64,000 nt of DNA, taken from assembly GCF_007565055.1 (NCBI RefSeq), contig NC_044557.1:76456595-76520594 (forward strand), read 5' to 3'. Under the pieces are notes generated by a model that searched no databases, was not told the origin of the DNA, and saw only the letters and a program-made list of their open reading frames with translations. Source of the DNA: Rhinopithecus roxellana (Eukaryota > Chordata > Mammalia > Primates > Cercopithecidae). How positions within the stretch are numbered: the first letter of the stretch is position 1; each line of letters begins with the position of its first letter. Positions 33,987 through 45,654 of this stretch are shown piece by piece. Made by a program: the position numbers and the translations under genes.

Positions 33987-34906
33987 ATCAATGGCCTTTT
34001 TACAGATACACATCTTATAATTAAAATTCATATGGAAATGCAAGGGAGTCAGAATAGCCAAAAAAAATTTGAAAAACAGTAATCAAGTTGGCAGATGCAC
34101 GCTTCTGAATTTCAAAACATATAATAAAGCTAAAGTAACCAAGACAATGTAATTTGGTATAAAAATAGATATATCAATTAATGGATAAAACTGAGCCCAG
34201 AAATAAGTCCAAACATCTATGTTCAGTTGATAGTTCACAGCCAAGATCTTGAACTGGGAGATAATAGTTCCTTCAAGAAGGTGTTTAGGCAATTGAATAT
34301 GCACATGCAAAAAAAAAAAAAAAAAAAAAAGTTAGACCCCCCACCTCAAAAAAATTTAACTCTAAATGGATCAAAGACCAACTATCAGAGACAAAACTAT
34401 AAAAATCCTAGGAAAAAATATTGGGATAAATCTTTGCGACAGTGAATTTGGCAATACTTTCAGAGATGTGACACTAAAAACAAGCACAAGCAAAAAGAGA
34501 AAAGTTAGATAAAAAATAGTCATCAAAATTAAATGCATCATTACAATTAAACACTTTATGCATTAAGGACACAAGTATGTGAAAAAGACGACTTGTAAAT
34601 GGGAGAAACTATTTTCAAAACATATATTTGATAAGATGCTCTTATGAAGAATACAGTTAAAAACTCTTACAATTCAACATTAGAAGACAAATGATAATGA
34701 GCAAATGGTTGAATATTTTACTGAAGAAAATGTATAAAAAGGCAATAGACATATCAAGAATTGCTCAACAACATTTGTTATTAAGGAAATGAAAATTTAA
34801 ATCACAATGTATAATAAATGTACCCAATAAATATGCCCAAGAGTAATAAATACAAAACTTGTATGTATTATTCGTGTCCACATAAAACTGTTTGGACGAA
34901 GGGAGG

Positions 34907-34916
34907 CAAGATGGCG
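34907..34916 (+). promoter_or_regulatory. YY1-like site at the LTR 5' end
   Basis: CAAGATGGCG matches the YY1 core (AAGATGGC), the motif also used at L1 5' ends. An ETS-like TTCCGGG follows at 34920-34926. Confidence 0.5.
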
Positions 34917-35053
34917 CAGTTCCGGGTTCTTCACCGTCAACTTTCCCGTGCCCGGGAAAAACACAGGTCGACTGTGCAGGCGCAACCCGACCTCCCACGG
35001 AGAAAAACCGGAACCTCCCTAGCCACGCCTACCGCCGGTCCCCACCCACCTAT

Positions 35054-35097
35054 GTCCCGCCCACTGCCCGCCCACTCCCAGGCCCAGGACATAAAAG
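35054..35097 (+). promoter_or_regulatory. LTR promoter: GC boxes and TATA-like box
   Basis: Two CCCGCCC motifs (about 35055-35074) precede ATAAAAG (35091-35097). Transcription, if any, would start near 35120-35125, at the U3/R boundary. Confidence 0.6.
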
Positions 35098-35259
35098 CGG
35101 CTCCCACGGGCGGGAACCCGGCGTGAACTTCCTCAGCCCCCACTCCTGTCGGGACTGCATTAGGGCGGCCCCAGAGCTCCACCGGGCGACTCCATTGGCC
35201 TCCCCTGCGGGAGACCAACGGACCTCACCCCTCCTCCACAAAGCTGGCTGACCGAAAAA

Positions 35260-35265
35260 AATAAA
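35260..35265 (+). promoter_or_regulatory. LTR polyadenylation signal AATAAA
   Basis: AATAAA about 140 bp after the expected start site, followed by TTTGCAGTTTTGCTC; this places the R/U5 boundary near 35280. Confidence 0.7.
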
Positions 35266-35325
35266 TTTGCAGTTTTGCTCCTAGCCTTGCCTACTCGCTG
35301 GTCATTTAATACTCGCCCTGGTGAG

Positions 35326-35361
35326 CCTAGAAAGCAAATCAGTTTCCTAGAAAGCAAATCA
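35326..35361 (+). repeat. Direct duplication at the LTR 3' terminus
   Basis: CCTAGAAAGCAAATCA occurs at 35326-35341 and 35346-35361, period 20. Only the second copy is followed by the TSD, so the duplication lies inside the LTR. Confidence 0.9.
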
Positions 35362-36052
35362 AAAACCTTGTACATATATGTTTAAAATAACATTACTTAT
35401 AGTAACCAAAATGTGTAAATTATTCAAATGCCCATCACCTGATGAATGGATAAATATGATATATTCATACAATGGAATGTTATTTATCAATAAAAAGCAA
35501 TGAAATAATAATTCACACTACAGTGTGAATGAACTTGAAAATGTTACCTAAGTGAAAGGAGCCAGTCACATATAATCACATATATTAATTCACTGATACG
35601 CAAAGTCCTGAACAGACAAATCTATATACAGGAAGAAAGTAGGTTAATGGTTTCCAGGAGCTGAGGGGTCAGTGATTTGGGAGTGAATATTAACTGCCAC
35701 ATGACTTTCTGAGGAGACTAAAATCAGGTTGTATAAGGGTTTCACCATTCTATGAATATACTAAAAAAAAAAATGAATTTTATATTTCAGATGAGTGAAT
35801 TGGATGGCATATGAATCATATCCTAATAAACCCACTAAAACATATAAAAAGCAACAATAAAGCCTGAAAATGAAATAAAATCTGAAATACAAATATTCTC
35901 TATACAGAATAGTTTATATTTATTAGAAACATGGCTACATGAAGGCTTTATACACCTATATATAATGTGAGACAATTGTTCACAAAAAATATTTTATATA
36001 ATAATTTTCAGTATTAGTAGTTTTTAGATACTTCCCTTTAGAAAACCACTTC

Positions 36053-36330
36053 TGATTTTTTGAGATGGAGTCTCACTCTGTCCTGTGGGGTGATCTCGGC
36101 TCACTGCAAGCTCTGCCTCCTGGGTTCACGCCATTCTCCTGCCTCAGCCTCCCAAGTAGCTGAGACTACAGGTGCCCGCCATCTCACCCTGCTAATTTTT
36201 TAATTTATTTTTAGCAGAGATGGGGTTTCACTGTGTTAGCCAGGATAGTTTCGATCTCCTAACCTCATGATCCACCCTCCTCAGTCTCTCAAATTGCTGG
36301 GATTACAGGCATGAGCCACCACACCCAGAA
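36053..36330 (-). mobile_element. Alu SINE (AluY/AluS-like) with small deletion
   Basis: Reverse orientation. Right-arm GCAAGCTCTGCCTCC is AluY-like. The GCCCAGGCTGGAGTGCAGTGG segment is shortened to CCTGTGGGG. No long A tail. Confidence 0.9.
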
Positions 36331-36495
36331 TGATTTTTTTTTTAAGAGAAAGAGATCTCACTATGCTACTGAGGCTGAAGCGTAGTGGCTGTTCACAGGT
36401 ACAGTGGTATTGTGCTGCAGTGAGGCCTTGAACTCCTGGCCTCAGGCCTTCCTCCTGCCTTAGCCTTCTGAATAGGAGTACACCCAGCTTTTTAC
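36331..36495 (-). mobile_element. Free Alu monomer (FLAM-like)
   Basis: A single-arm, 7SL-derived monomer in reverse orientation: AGAGATCTCACTATGCTACT, GTGGCTGTTCACAGGTACAG (a feature of FLAM) and CTTGAACTCCTGGCCTCAG. It lies directly against the dimeric Alu. Confidence 0.75.
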
Positions 36496-36694
36496 TTCCA
36501 AATTTGAAAGTAAATGCAATGAAAAGGAGGTGAAATTGAAAATTAATATGTGATTCTTGTTTTACTGCTTTGCCAATAGTCAACCTTATTGATATCCCCT
36601 CTTCATATATTAGTATTTCTCTATGGAAAGCCTTTGTTTACAAATAGTGGATGACATACAGGTATACTTAATATCTAAAGATTAATATAGCTTA

Positions 36695-36870
36695 GTGATT
36701 TAAAACATAGTTCTCAAAGTCACACAGTGTGGGATAGATTCCTGTCCACCAGTTACTAATTTAATGACGTTGACAAGTGACTTAATCTAAGTTTTGTTTT
36801 CCTCACCTATAAAAATGAATAACATAACCTCTTTTTTATTTTGAAAAGGGGAAGATAAAATGTCACAGTA
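36695..36870 (+). mobile_element. MIR SINE
   Basis: Matches the MIR core in order: GGGATAGATTCCTGTCCACC, GACAAGTGACTTAATCTAAG, TTTTCCTCACCTATAAAAAT. Confidence 0.75.
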
Positions 36871-37239
36871 ATTAAGCCATAATATAAAATAGTGATATAT
36901 AGAAAAAATAGACAACTGCCTCTTCTGTCATTTGAAGGCTTTTTATTATGCCTACCATAATAATTTTCCTATTATTTTCAAAATTGTCAGCATTAAGGCT
37001 ACCTCTTTAACCTTCGTAGCATAATACTAATTTTACATTAATTAAGATATTATGGTTTATAACAGGCTTGCATTTAGCTAGATTAATTGCCACCATAGTT
37101 TTTAGTAAAGAGAGAGGACATCCTTTGGCCACTTTTCAGCTTTAAAGTCCAATCCATCCTACTCCCTGGTATGAAGTTAAGGTGTGAAGTAGGGAAACAG
37201 GCAGCTGCCTCTACGAGATGGCTTCAGGAACACTAAACA

Positions 37240-37470
37240 GAAACCACTAGCATCTACTGGGTCTTCTATATTCTAGAACTCTATATAAACCTCTATAACA
37301 TCATTCTAATCACCAGAACAACCTATTGAGTTATATATTATTTTCTCTACTTTACAAATAAGGAATTTGAGTCCCATAAACATAAGCAATTCTTCAAATT
37401 TACAAAGCAAGTAAATGCTAGGGCCAAAGCTTAAAATGAGCTCTGAGTTACTACTTTACACTACATTTAC
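37240..37470 (-). mobile_element. MIR SINE, reverse orientation
   Basis: Antisense MIR pattern: CTTTACAAATAAGGAATTTG, AAGCAATTCTTCAAATTTAC, AAGTAAATGCTAGGGCCAAA. Confidence 0.65.
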
Positions 37471-37769
37471 CATTTAGTCAAATGTATCTTTTTAACAGCT
37501 GGGTTTGTTTTTCTTTTCCTTTCTTTTTTGAAGTCTCCCACTGAGTCTGAAATTTCTTACACTAACTTTATCCCTCTCAAACACACGTTAAAGCAGAAAA
37601 TTGTCTTCAGAAAATGTTTTAAAGTACATATTCTTTTAAAATATCTAATATTGCTTTACTTCCAAAAGAGAGATAGTAATTGTTTTGTAAAGAGATTTTT
37701 CTTTATACAATGTAATATATATTTTAATTTTCTTTTTTACTTTTTTAAAGTGAAAAATAAAAATTATAC

Positions 37770-38260
37770 ATAATTATGAAATATAATGTGATGTTTGTAG
37801 ATAGATTCAAACAAGATAATTAGCATATCCATCACTTCACCAACTTAGCATTTTTTTGTGGTGAGAATATTAAAAATCTATTTTTTTAGCAATGTTGAAG
37901 CATTTGATATACTACTATTAACTGGTCACCATACAGTCCAATAGATCACTAAGAAGAATTCCTCCAACCTAGCAAATTTTATCCCCTTTGATTATTTTCC
38001 CTTTCCCTGTCTCTACCCTTCATTCTTCTGCTAACCACCTTTCTACTCTATTTCTATGAGACAGACTTCTTTAGATTCCATATGTGATATCACACAGTAT
38101 TTGCCTTTTTGTGCCTGGCTTCTTTCACCTACCATAATGCCTCCAGTTCCACCCATGTTGTCATGAATGACATTTTCTTCTTTTTAAAGGCTGTATAATG
38201 TTCCAATTTGTAAATATATCACATTTTCTTTGTCCATTCATTCACTGAAGCTCATTTCAG
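37770..38260 (-). mobile_element. Old L1M 3' end, reverse orientation
   Basis: On + in order: TAGCATATCCATCACTTCAC, CTATTAACTGGTCACCATAC, TTAGATTCCATATGTGATAT, CCTGGCTTCTTTCACCTACC, CACATTTTCTTTGTCCATTC. This is the well-known antisense layout of old L1M 3' ends. Confidence 0.85.
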
Positions 38261-40417
38261 CATTATTTACAATAAAACAATATATGTAACTCCACCTCTC
38301 ATTCTTATTGTCACAATAACTGTTTATAATACTTAATTGAAATGAAAGACCCTTTCATGGAGGATATACTATTATGTATTTTTAATAACAGTTAACCATC
38401 TGTTTTTATAAAAATAACAGTACTTTAATAATTGATGCAAAACCACCAAAGGTAGATAGTAACAAATGGGAATTGTCTCCTGTTAAATGGTTGTCTACTG
38501 TCTACTGGCATTGAGCAACTTAAATTCATGAACCATGCTTTGGGAAAAAATTAAAATCATATTGTCATTATTGATATGTAGGGCATTCACAACAGATATC
38601 TAATAATTATAATTACAAACTGTTTTAGAGAAAAAATTCATGAAGAAATATCAAAACGATTCAGCTTTTGTGTTCTATTCAGCTTTAAAAGGTGGAATAT
38701 CATTGACAATAAAAACATTCAAATCTCTCAGCATTGTTGGGATTCAAAGTTAATAACAATGACAAATCTAAAAATAAAATGCTTATTTAATTGCATCCAA
38801 ATTTGAAGTACAAAATTCAACAGGTGCCAGATTTGGGCATGTTACTGCTTTTATATTATTCAATATTATTGCTGGAAACTGTAAACAAATAAGATGAATT
38901 CCAGTTGGCATCACTCACCTACATTATGTGTTTTCCCCTTCTTTTCCATTACTTTGTGGTAGAACTTTCTAAAATTTAAAAATAATAAGTTTTAACCAAC
39001 AGATAATTTCAAACTTTTCTTTTATGATTTTCATATAAATTATTCATATAGAAATTTTGTGTAGGACCAATATGATTGGAGTACCTACTGTTTATTTTAT
39101 TTCTACCTATCCTGTTTATAAGGAAGTTCTGAGAAATTAGTATTACTCACAATAATGCCATACATATTCATAAAGTCACATTAAAGGATTATATTCATGG
39201 TGTCATTATTTACCATTTATGCAGAGAGGCTTAATGGCCTCTGTATCTATAAATAATCTGAAAATTGCAGCCTTTGGTGAATAAATTAAGTCATTTAAAA
39301 AGAAAACTGAAAAATAAGAATACACAGAATATGAAATGCCATATTTTTTAAGTATTAGACTGTATCTCATATTGGGAGGAGAAATCCAATTTTGCACATT
39401 CATTCTCTATTTAATTGTATTTATCTTCCTTAAATGTTGCTATGTCGGAATATATGCATGTGCTGAGGAAAAAGATGTACACTCATTTCAATTAAATAAC
39501 AAAACAAATTTCTAAACAATTCCAAAAGATTTATAATTACTTGCTCTCCCAATACCTGTCAAAATATGTTGCTATCTCAAATAGACATTGCATTTGCTCA
39601 TCTAAAATTTCTACTTGAATACAAGTTAGTTGACTAGAATAAGCTTGCTTATTAAAGGTAAACATAATGAATAGTAGAAATAGCTTTTAAGTGTAGTGAA
39701 AATCTGTAAAATGTTTTAGTTGGTGGAAGAATTTTCTCTGAATGCTTCCCTAATTAGCACAATTGAGATATGCAACATATGGGATAAACTGAGATTTGTG
39801 ATATATCCTGGTAACTTCAGTAACTTCTAGTTTGCTTAATATCCTAGTTATCCTATGTATTTCACACAATGCAATCTTATCCTAATAACAATGGACCAAT
39901 ATATTTTAAGCCTCAAACATATCACTGACTTATTAGATAATAGTCACCTGCTATCTTTCTACTCACTTCCCCTTCTAACCCCAGTCTGACTGCTCTTTCA
40001 CTTAAGCAGAATATACAGCTTTGATCCCACTAGATTTCCCCTTTCCTTCACCATGCCTCATCTCCTTACTTTTCTCCTTACCCAGCCTAAATTTTAAGAT
40101 TGTTTAAAATCACTCAGCAACCTCAAGATTGCTAGAATTCAACTGTTTACTTAACCTATGCATCCATCTAACAGCAAAACATAGCTGGAAAGTAACAGAT
40201 AATCACATTAGGTCTTAATCATTTTAAATTCTTGGCTGCCACCCTCAAATGAGCTACTAATGCTGGTTGCTAATCAACCTATTACACTACTCCAATTACT
40301 CTTCCTGATGACTGTTATATAGCTTACCCTTTCTCCTCGAATATGTATATTCTCTTCTGCCCTCCCTCTTGATGATGGTCCTCCTAAATGTTTGATTGTG
40401 AAAATGGGAGGGGGTGT
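38261..40417. other. AT-rich sequence, no gene or repeat recognised
   Basis: About 2.1 kb with no element I can name; somewhat C-rich patches at 39940-40090. No convincing exon. Confidence 0.4.
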
Positions 40418-40420
40418 AGG

Positions 40421-40738
40421 TTGGGCAAGGTGTCTCATACTTGTAATCTCAACACTTTGGGAGGTCAAGGCAGGAGAATCGCTTCAGCCCAGAAGTTTGA
40501 GGCCAGCCTAAATAACACAGTGAGACCTCATCACTGTTTAGCAAAAAAAAAAAAAAAAAAAAAAAGCCAGGCATAGTGACACACACCTGTACTCTTAGCT
40601 GCTTAGAAGGCTGAGGTGACAGGATTACTTGAGACCAGAAATTCGAGGCTGCAGTGAGCTATGATTGTGACACTGCACTCCAGCCTGGGCAACATAGTGA
40701 GCTCTGTCTCAAAAAAAAAAAAAAAAAAAAAAAAAAAA
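40421..40738 (+). mobile_element. Old Alu (AluJ-like) with expanded linker
   Basis: Left arm (GGTTGGGCAAGGTGTCTCAT), then a mid-element run of 23 A (40543-40565), right arm (GGCATAGTGACACACACCTG) and a 27-A tail (40712-40738). No clear TSD. Confidence 0.9.
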
Positions 40739-40739
40739 G

Positions 40740-41504
40740 GTTGTTGGCAGGGGAAATTAAAAGAGAACTTCTAGTAGCTCAGGCAACCACATCTACCCAT
40801 CTGTGTCTGGGACCATAGATTCTGCCTTCCATCCTATTACTGTGGTTAAAATGTGTATACCCACTAGGTCTCATTCCACTTTTCGATAAAAGATCTCGGG
40901 TGTTTTTGTTTTGTTTGTTTACTTTTTACATTTTCATCTGTTGTCTTCCTTAACTATAATTTTGGAGGAAAGGCAATAGAACGGAGGAAAAATAAATAAA
41001 TATTGGATTTTACTTTTGTAAACTGGCTTCTAACTCTCTGGGCTTTGCAGACATTTCAAACTTCTATCCTGGAAATCTTCCAAGGCTCTTCAGAAGTCTC
41101 CAGCTGTGCTCTTCTGACTAAAGATCCTTTGATATGCCTGATACCTTCTTCAACTAACACTTGTATTTCAGTCCCACACTCAGACACTAACTGCAGAGTT
41201 CTTCCACCCTCCCCGTTTTCGTTGGTAGGACATAAAAAGACCGTGTGCCAAATATCTCTTCAACTTAGCCTACCTCTGGTCCAAGGAAAATGGTCACCAG
41301 CAGGAACGTTCATAGCCTGTTGCAGCCTTCTGGTGTCTCCCTTCAGCTCTACTGCCGCCATTTTAGTTGTATCGGGTGTTAGTCCTGGGCCCTCCATCTG
41401 TAGAGAATGCATTAGCAGGCTTCAGGTTTCAGGTGACGCTTCAGGCTCTCTCCACCTGTCTCTCATTATACTCACGATGTAGTGTTCTGTTGTAGTTGCA
41501 CCTG
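40740..41504. other. Unrecognised sequence with a 159-codon open frame
   Basis: A relatively GC-rich patch. On +, 41003-41482 is open for 159 codons (starts MDFTFVNWLLTLW) and is rich in Ser, Leu and Cys. I see no domain, no repeat match and no flanking splice signals that would make it a gene. Confidence 0.35.
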
Positions 41505-42070
41505 CTGTGTAGCCATTTTACAACTTAGTGGTGTAACAATTTTATTGTGCTCACAAATTCTACAGGTCAGAAATTTAGACAAAGAACAGTAGGATGGCTT
41601 TTTTCTGCTTTATGATAGCTGGGGCCTTCCTGGGAGCAACACTTCAGGGCAGGAGGTGACTTGCTCCCTGGGGTCTGGAATCATCAGGAAATGCTTTTAG
41701 TATATGTCTCACAAGTGGATATTGGCTACCAACTGCAATTTTCACTGAAGCTTTAGAATAGACACATGATTTGGGCTCTTCTGGTGGCCTCACAGTAGTT
41801 GGATTTTATAGATGGTGGTTTAGACTCCAAAATGAGTATCCCAGTTAACTCAGTGGAAGTTTCATTATTTTTGTGGCATATCTTCAGAAAACATATAGCA
41901 TCACTTCCACCACTTTTATCTGCTACAAATGAGTCACAGTATTACTCAGATTCAAGGAGAGAAAATTCAACTTTACCTCTAGATAGGGAGTGTCATGGTT
42001 CTAAAAGGGAATATGGGAACGGACATATTGTTGTAGCCAACTTTGGAAAATACCATGTACCACAGATTTT
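41505..42070 (+). mobile_element. Ancient interspersed repeat, family not named
   Basis: Motifs recur in order with the copy at 62690-63150: TTAGTGGTGTAACAATTTTA, CTACAGGTCAGAAATTTAG, CACAGTATTACTCAGATTCA, GTAGCCAACTTTGGAAAATA. I recognise it as a common old mammalian repeat but cannot give its name. The 96-codon frame at 41799-42089 is chance. Confidence 0.5.
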
Positions 42071-43258
42071 CTCAAAGCAATTTTACTAACTAAATTATTC
42101 TTTCACAGATGTTCTGGCTTTTTAAAATATGTACATATAGCCTTGATCCGACTGAGAGGTACAAGAGTCAGGGAATATGTTATTATGCATTTTCTTAGTA
42201 AATTATGCATCTTGAAGTATCACTACATTTTGAAATGCTACATCTTGTTATAACATTTTAATATCTTGCTTTAGAAAAGAAATAAGTAGCTCTTCCACTG
42301 CCCTGTAGCATCGGTCACCTAGTATCAGTGACCTTGCCCCAGCGCCCTGTCACCAAACTCTAGACATGAGAGTAGAGATAGCCCCAGATGACACAAAAAA
42401 TCGAGTTACCTTTCTCAGCCATAAAAACAGAAAACTTTCCTTCTTGCAGAGTTTTTAAATCATAAAGGAAGAATTTACTCCTTTGATCTGAAACTTCTGA
42501 TTATGTTGTAGTCCTAAAAATGTTATGACCATAACAGGAAAGTTACAACATACAGAAATACAAATATAATGGTTTAAGTATTTACATAGCCTTTTTAATA
42601 TAAAATATACAGAATAAAATAACAACTTGATAAAGTTTTAGAAACATTTGAAGTACTATGAAGCCAAAAGACCTGGGCTTTCTATATGATCATTTAAAAG
42701 GCCACCTCTAGTTAAAAAAAGATCACATTTCTCCTAGGGAAAAAGCTTTCTTTTTAAGTATGGATTTGGTATCAGTCGCACTTGTTCATTTTGATCTGTT
42801 TTTTGAAAGAGTGTGCGTATGCGTGCTTGCAAGTGTGCGTGTATGTGATTGTGTGTGTGTGTGCATGTGTGCAAATGTATGTGTGTGTATGTGTGTATAT
42901 ACCACATCCTATGAAAGTGGCAATCTAAAGGACTGCAGAAGCAGTTAATAAAATACTCCATACTCACTTATGTAAGGTCAACAAATGAAATGTCTGATAA
43001 TGTCAAAAAGTCTACCTAGACTATAGCACTATTACCCTAAATATAGTATTGGTTACAGCTAAACAATGTAATTTTCAGAAAACATAAGCATAATATGTAT
43101 TAATGAGGTTACAACTTTAAAGGTTGTAAAACCAGACCGTCCTTCAGATCTCTCTTGAAAGAAGCATATATTGTTACTTTTATTTGTCTTCAGATAAAAG
43201 ATCTGAAAATGGAAAACAAGGTCTCAGGAGATACAGCTTGCCTTAGAGGAAAGATGTC
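42071..43258. other. No gene recognised; contains GT-rich repeat
   Basis: Nothing recognised apart from an imperfect (GT)n tract at 42811-42898 with interspersed GTGCGTAT and GTGCATGT units. Confidence 0.45.
42811..42898. repeat. Imperfect (GT)n tract
   Basis: About 88 bp of GT-rich sequence with many interruptions; the source of the VCVCV-type frame on + at 42760-42948. Confidence 0.85.
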
Positions 43259-43681
43259 ATGATATGAATATCCTCTCCAAAAACTCAGGTTAAGATTTAA
43301 TCCTCATTGCAGCGGTACTGAGAAGTGGGGCCTGTAAGAGGCAATTGGCTCATGAGGGTTCTGCCCTCATGAATGCATTAATTCATTCATGGATTAACTA
43401 GTTAATGGGTAAACAGATTAACTCATTAACCCGCTAACTGGTGGTTTTAGATGAAGAGGAATAGAAATCTGAGCTAGCACTCTCAGCCCTCTCACCATGG
43501 GATACCCTGTGCTTCCTGAGGACTCTTCAATGAGCCCCACCAGCAAGAAAGCTCTCAGCATACATGGTCCCTCAACCTTCAATATCTCAGCCTCTATAAT
43601 TGTAAGAAATAAATTTCTTTTTCTCAGAAATTATCCAGTTTCAGGTATTCTGTTATAATTTACAGACAACAAACTAACACA
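43259..43681 (+). mobile_element. MLT1-type MaLR LTR
   Basis: Starts TGATATGAATATCCTCTCC, continues GGTACTGAGAAGTGGGGCCT, TCATGAGGGTTCTGCCCTCA, then TTGTAAGAAATAAATTTC (polyadenylation region) and ends AACAAACTAACACA. Near full length. It includes a TTAACTCATTAA-like AT repeat patch (43377-43435). Confidence 0.88.
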
Positions 43682-44615
43682 AGGATATGCCATGCTGTTC
43701 TCTGCTCTGTAATGTATTTACACCCTAAGCAGTGTAGCTGTGATTAAGGGCATTTTCACCCAGGAAGGTAAGCTGACAGTAGCCACAGGAGGTAGACCAG
43801 GATCTGGGCTGAGAGGTACATGTCCTGAACCTCCTGAAATGTAACACTGGATCTGAGAGAGACCATAGTTAGAAGCAGCTAAACCTTATCATCTCTGTAA
43901 TAAAGCCAATTGGTTATCCCAGGTCTTGTTAAAAGATTGGCTTTTATTAATTCTTACTCTCTTACAGAGAGTCTAGGGAAGGGTCTCCCCTCCAACCTAG
44001 AATAAGTACTAAGAGGAAAAGAAACAGAGGCCTTGAAAAGGTGGCCCAGGCACTACCGAAGTTGATCTGAAATCAAATGGTAAACTGGAAAGACATTGTT
44101 TAGAGGTTGCTTTTTGGTGAAAGAAAGTGACAACCAAGAAAGATTTAGCTTAACACATAGAATTTGTAAAGGTAAACCTCTTAAAGCCTTCCATTTTCCT
44201 TTTTTTCCAAATTTTAAAACTTAGTATAAAGGAAAAACATGGTCATTGGCGTTATGGTTGCAACTGCCAAAGTAAATAAAGGAAAAATGCCTCTCTAAGG
44301 TAAGTAGAATGGTGATTTGAATTTTTATAACAAAGTAAATATATTGTTTTTGTAATAATAAAAATTAAGCACAAAAGTAGTTTACACAGCTTAACTTCAT
44401 ATGCAAGGTGACGACAACACGTGACATTTGAATTACATATATTTGATATGCAGAAGTGAGAGAGGAAAGAATCAGGCAGAACAAACTCGGGAATGGAATT
44501 GAAGAGAAAAAGTATACATTATATGTGCGGGAAAAGTGAGTAGCTCAGGGTTTTAGACCATACTGTGTAAAATATGAAAGTGAGAGACGGTATTGGGAAA
44601 GTAGAATGGTGCTCA
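43682..44615. other. Sequence without recognised features
   Basis: No gene or transposon recognised. Confidence 0.4.
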
Positions 44616-45240
44616 ATTGCTAGTTTAAGGAATATTAATTTCTCCAGTAACCATAGGAAGGATATTGACTGTTATTAGGCAGGGGAGTGGCATGCTTAGC
44701 AATCTTTGTGAGGAAACTAAAACTGAAAGCATTAGGTAGCAAGGTTTGGAGAAACCAGAGAAACCAGAGCAGAGATGCTAGTTACATGTATATATAAACA
44801 TGAAATAAAGTAAATGGAGGCTAGTTAGAAATATATTTTAATCATGAGGTAAAGTAAATGAAGGCTAGTTAGAAATATATATTTTAATCATGAAGTAAGG
44901 TATAAACGGAGGCCAGAATATGCTAGAGAGAGTGAAGAGTTGGATATAAGAGCTATTGTAGCAATATAGTCAGTAAGACTGAATATCTGGAATCGTATAA
45001 GAAAAAGAAGAGAATCAGAAGTAACACTAATCTTTTACAGTTAAGTACATCAAAAACTATTGATTTCAAAATAGCCACAGTAAACAGAGAAGGAAGAAAG
45101 ATTTGAAGAACAAATAGGAGAGGTAGGAAACCAGTTAACTTTGTGTATTAGATTTTGAGGTTCTAGCAGAAAAACCAGATAGCAAGGGTTGTTGTTTTCA
45201 CTAAAAAGTTGGAAATTTGAGTATAAACCTCTTTTATATA
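44616..45240 (-). mobile_element. LINE-2 (L2) fragment with internal minisatellite
   Basis: Antisense L2-like order: TTAGGCAGGGGAGTGGCATG (44675), the GGAGGCTAGTTAG-type segment, GAGCTATTGTAGCAATATAG, CCACAGTAAACAGAGAAGGA. Strongly diverged; a local tandem repeat (44799-44916) has expanded inside it. Confidence 0.55.
44799..44916. repeat. 44-46 bp tandem repeat, about 2.6 units
   Basis: Units begin CATGAAATAAAGTAAATG (44799), CATGAGGTAAAGTAAATG (44843) and CATGAAGTAAGGTATAAA (44889, partial). Each full unit ends ATATATTTTAAT or ATATATATTTTAAT. Confidence 0.9.
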
Positions 45241-45654
45241 CAGTGTTTTTCTTGCAATGAAATAGAGAATTTTGGTTAACACGTTCAGTATCCATTCTAA
45301 ACTGCTGGGAGAATGCAATCATTAAAAAAATAATATAAGCAATTGCTACTCCTAATGGTAATTCTGGTTAAGTATTAAAATATCTAAAATAAATGTGTCA
45401 CATAATTTTATTGTACCAGGTATTTGTGTCTGTGTTCACAGCACTATTGATCTAAGTTAGCCAATACTCCACTATGGAAAAACAAGACTCCATGATACAC
45501 AAAACTTCCCCAAAGCAACAAGTTTTAGGGCATTCATATTAAAGGACAATTGCTAATACACACTTCAATGAGACTGCTGATTATACATATAAAAGATCTT
45601 TGATTCATTTATCCTTTTAAAGTAAAAAAGAAAAATCATTTTCTTGGCTTATGT

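Larger units (their letters stand above)
34884..35366 (+). mobile_element. Solo LTR of an endogenous retrovirus, CpG-rich, with 5-bp TSD
   Basis: The LTR is 34889-35361 (473 bp), starts TGTTTGG and ends AAATCA (TG...CA), and is flanked by AAAAC at 34884-34888 and 35362-35366. No primer-binding site or internal genes follow, so it is a solo LTR left by recombination of a provirus. It is GC- and CpG-rich, unlike its surroundings. It has a U3 with GC boxes, a TATA-like box, AATAAA and a U5. The layout suggests a gammaretrovirus-like ERV1; primate families such as PtERV1/CERV are candidates, but I could not confirm which. Retained CpGs suggest it is young. Open frames across it (34892-35251 and others) are CpG-rich chance frames. 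Confidence 0.88.
34010..35870 (+). mobile_element. Old L1M, split by a solo LTR
   Basis: Diverged ORF2 and 3' UTR in order: GGCAGATGCACGCTTCTGAA, AAATGGATCAAAGACCAACT, AAAATCCTAGGAAAAAATAT, GATAAGATGCTCTTATGAAG, and on the far side of the LTR TAACATTACTTATAGTAACC, GATGAATGGATAAATATGAT and GTTTCCAGGAGCTGAGGGGT. Deleting the LTR (34889-35361) and one AAAAC copy restores CACATAAAACCTTGTACA, as expected for L1M. A 21-A run lies at 34310-34330. Confidence 0.85.

Noticed and set aside
34818..35375. Overlapping frames on both strands rich in Pro, Arg and Gly
   Set aside because: They arise from the high GC of the solo LTR; no retroviral gene lies in an LTR and no conserved motif is seen.
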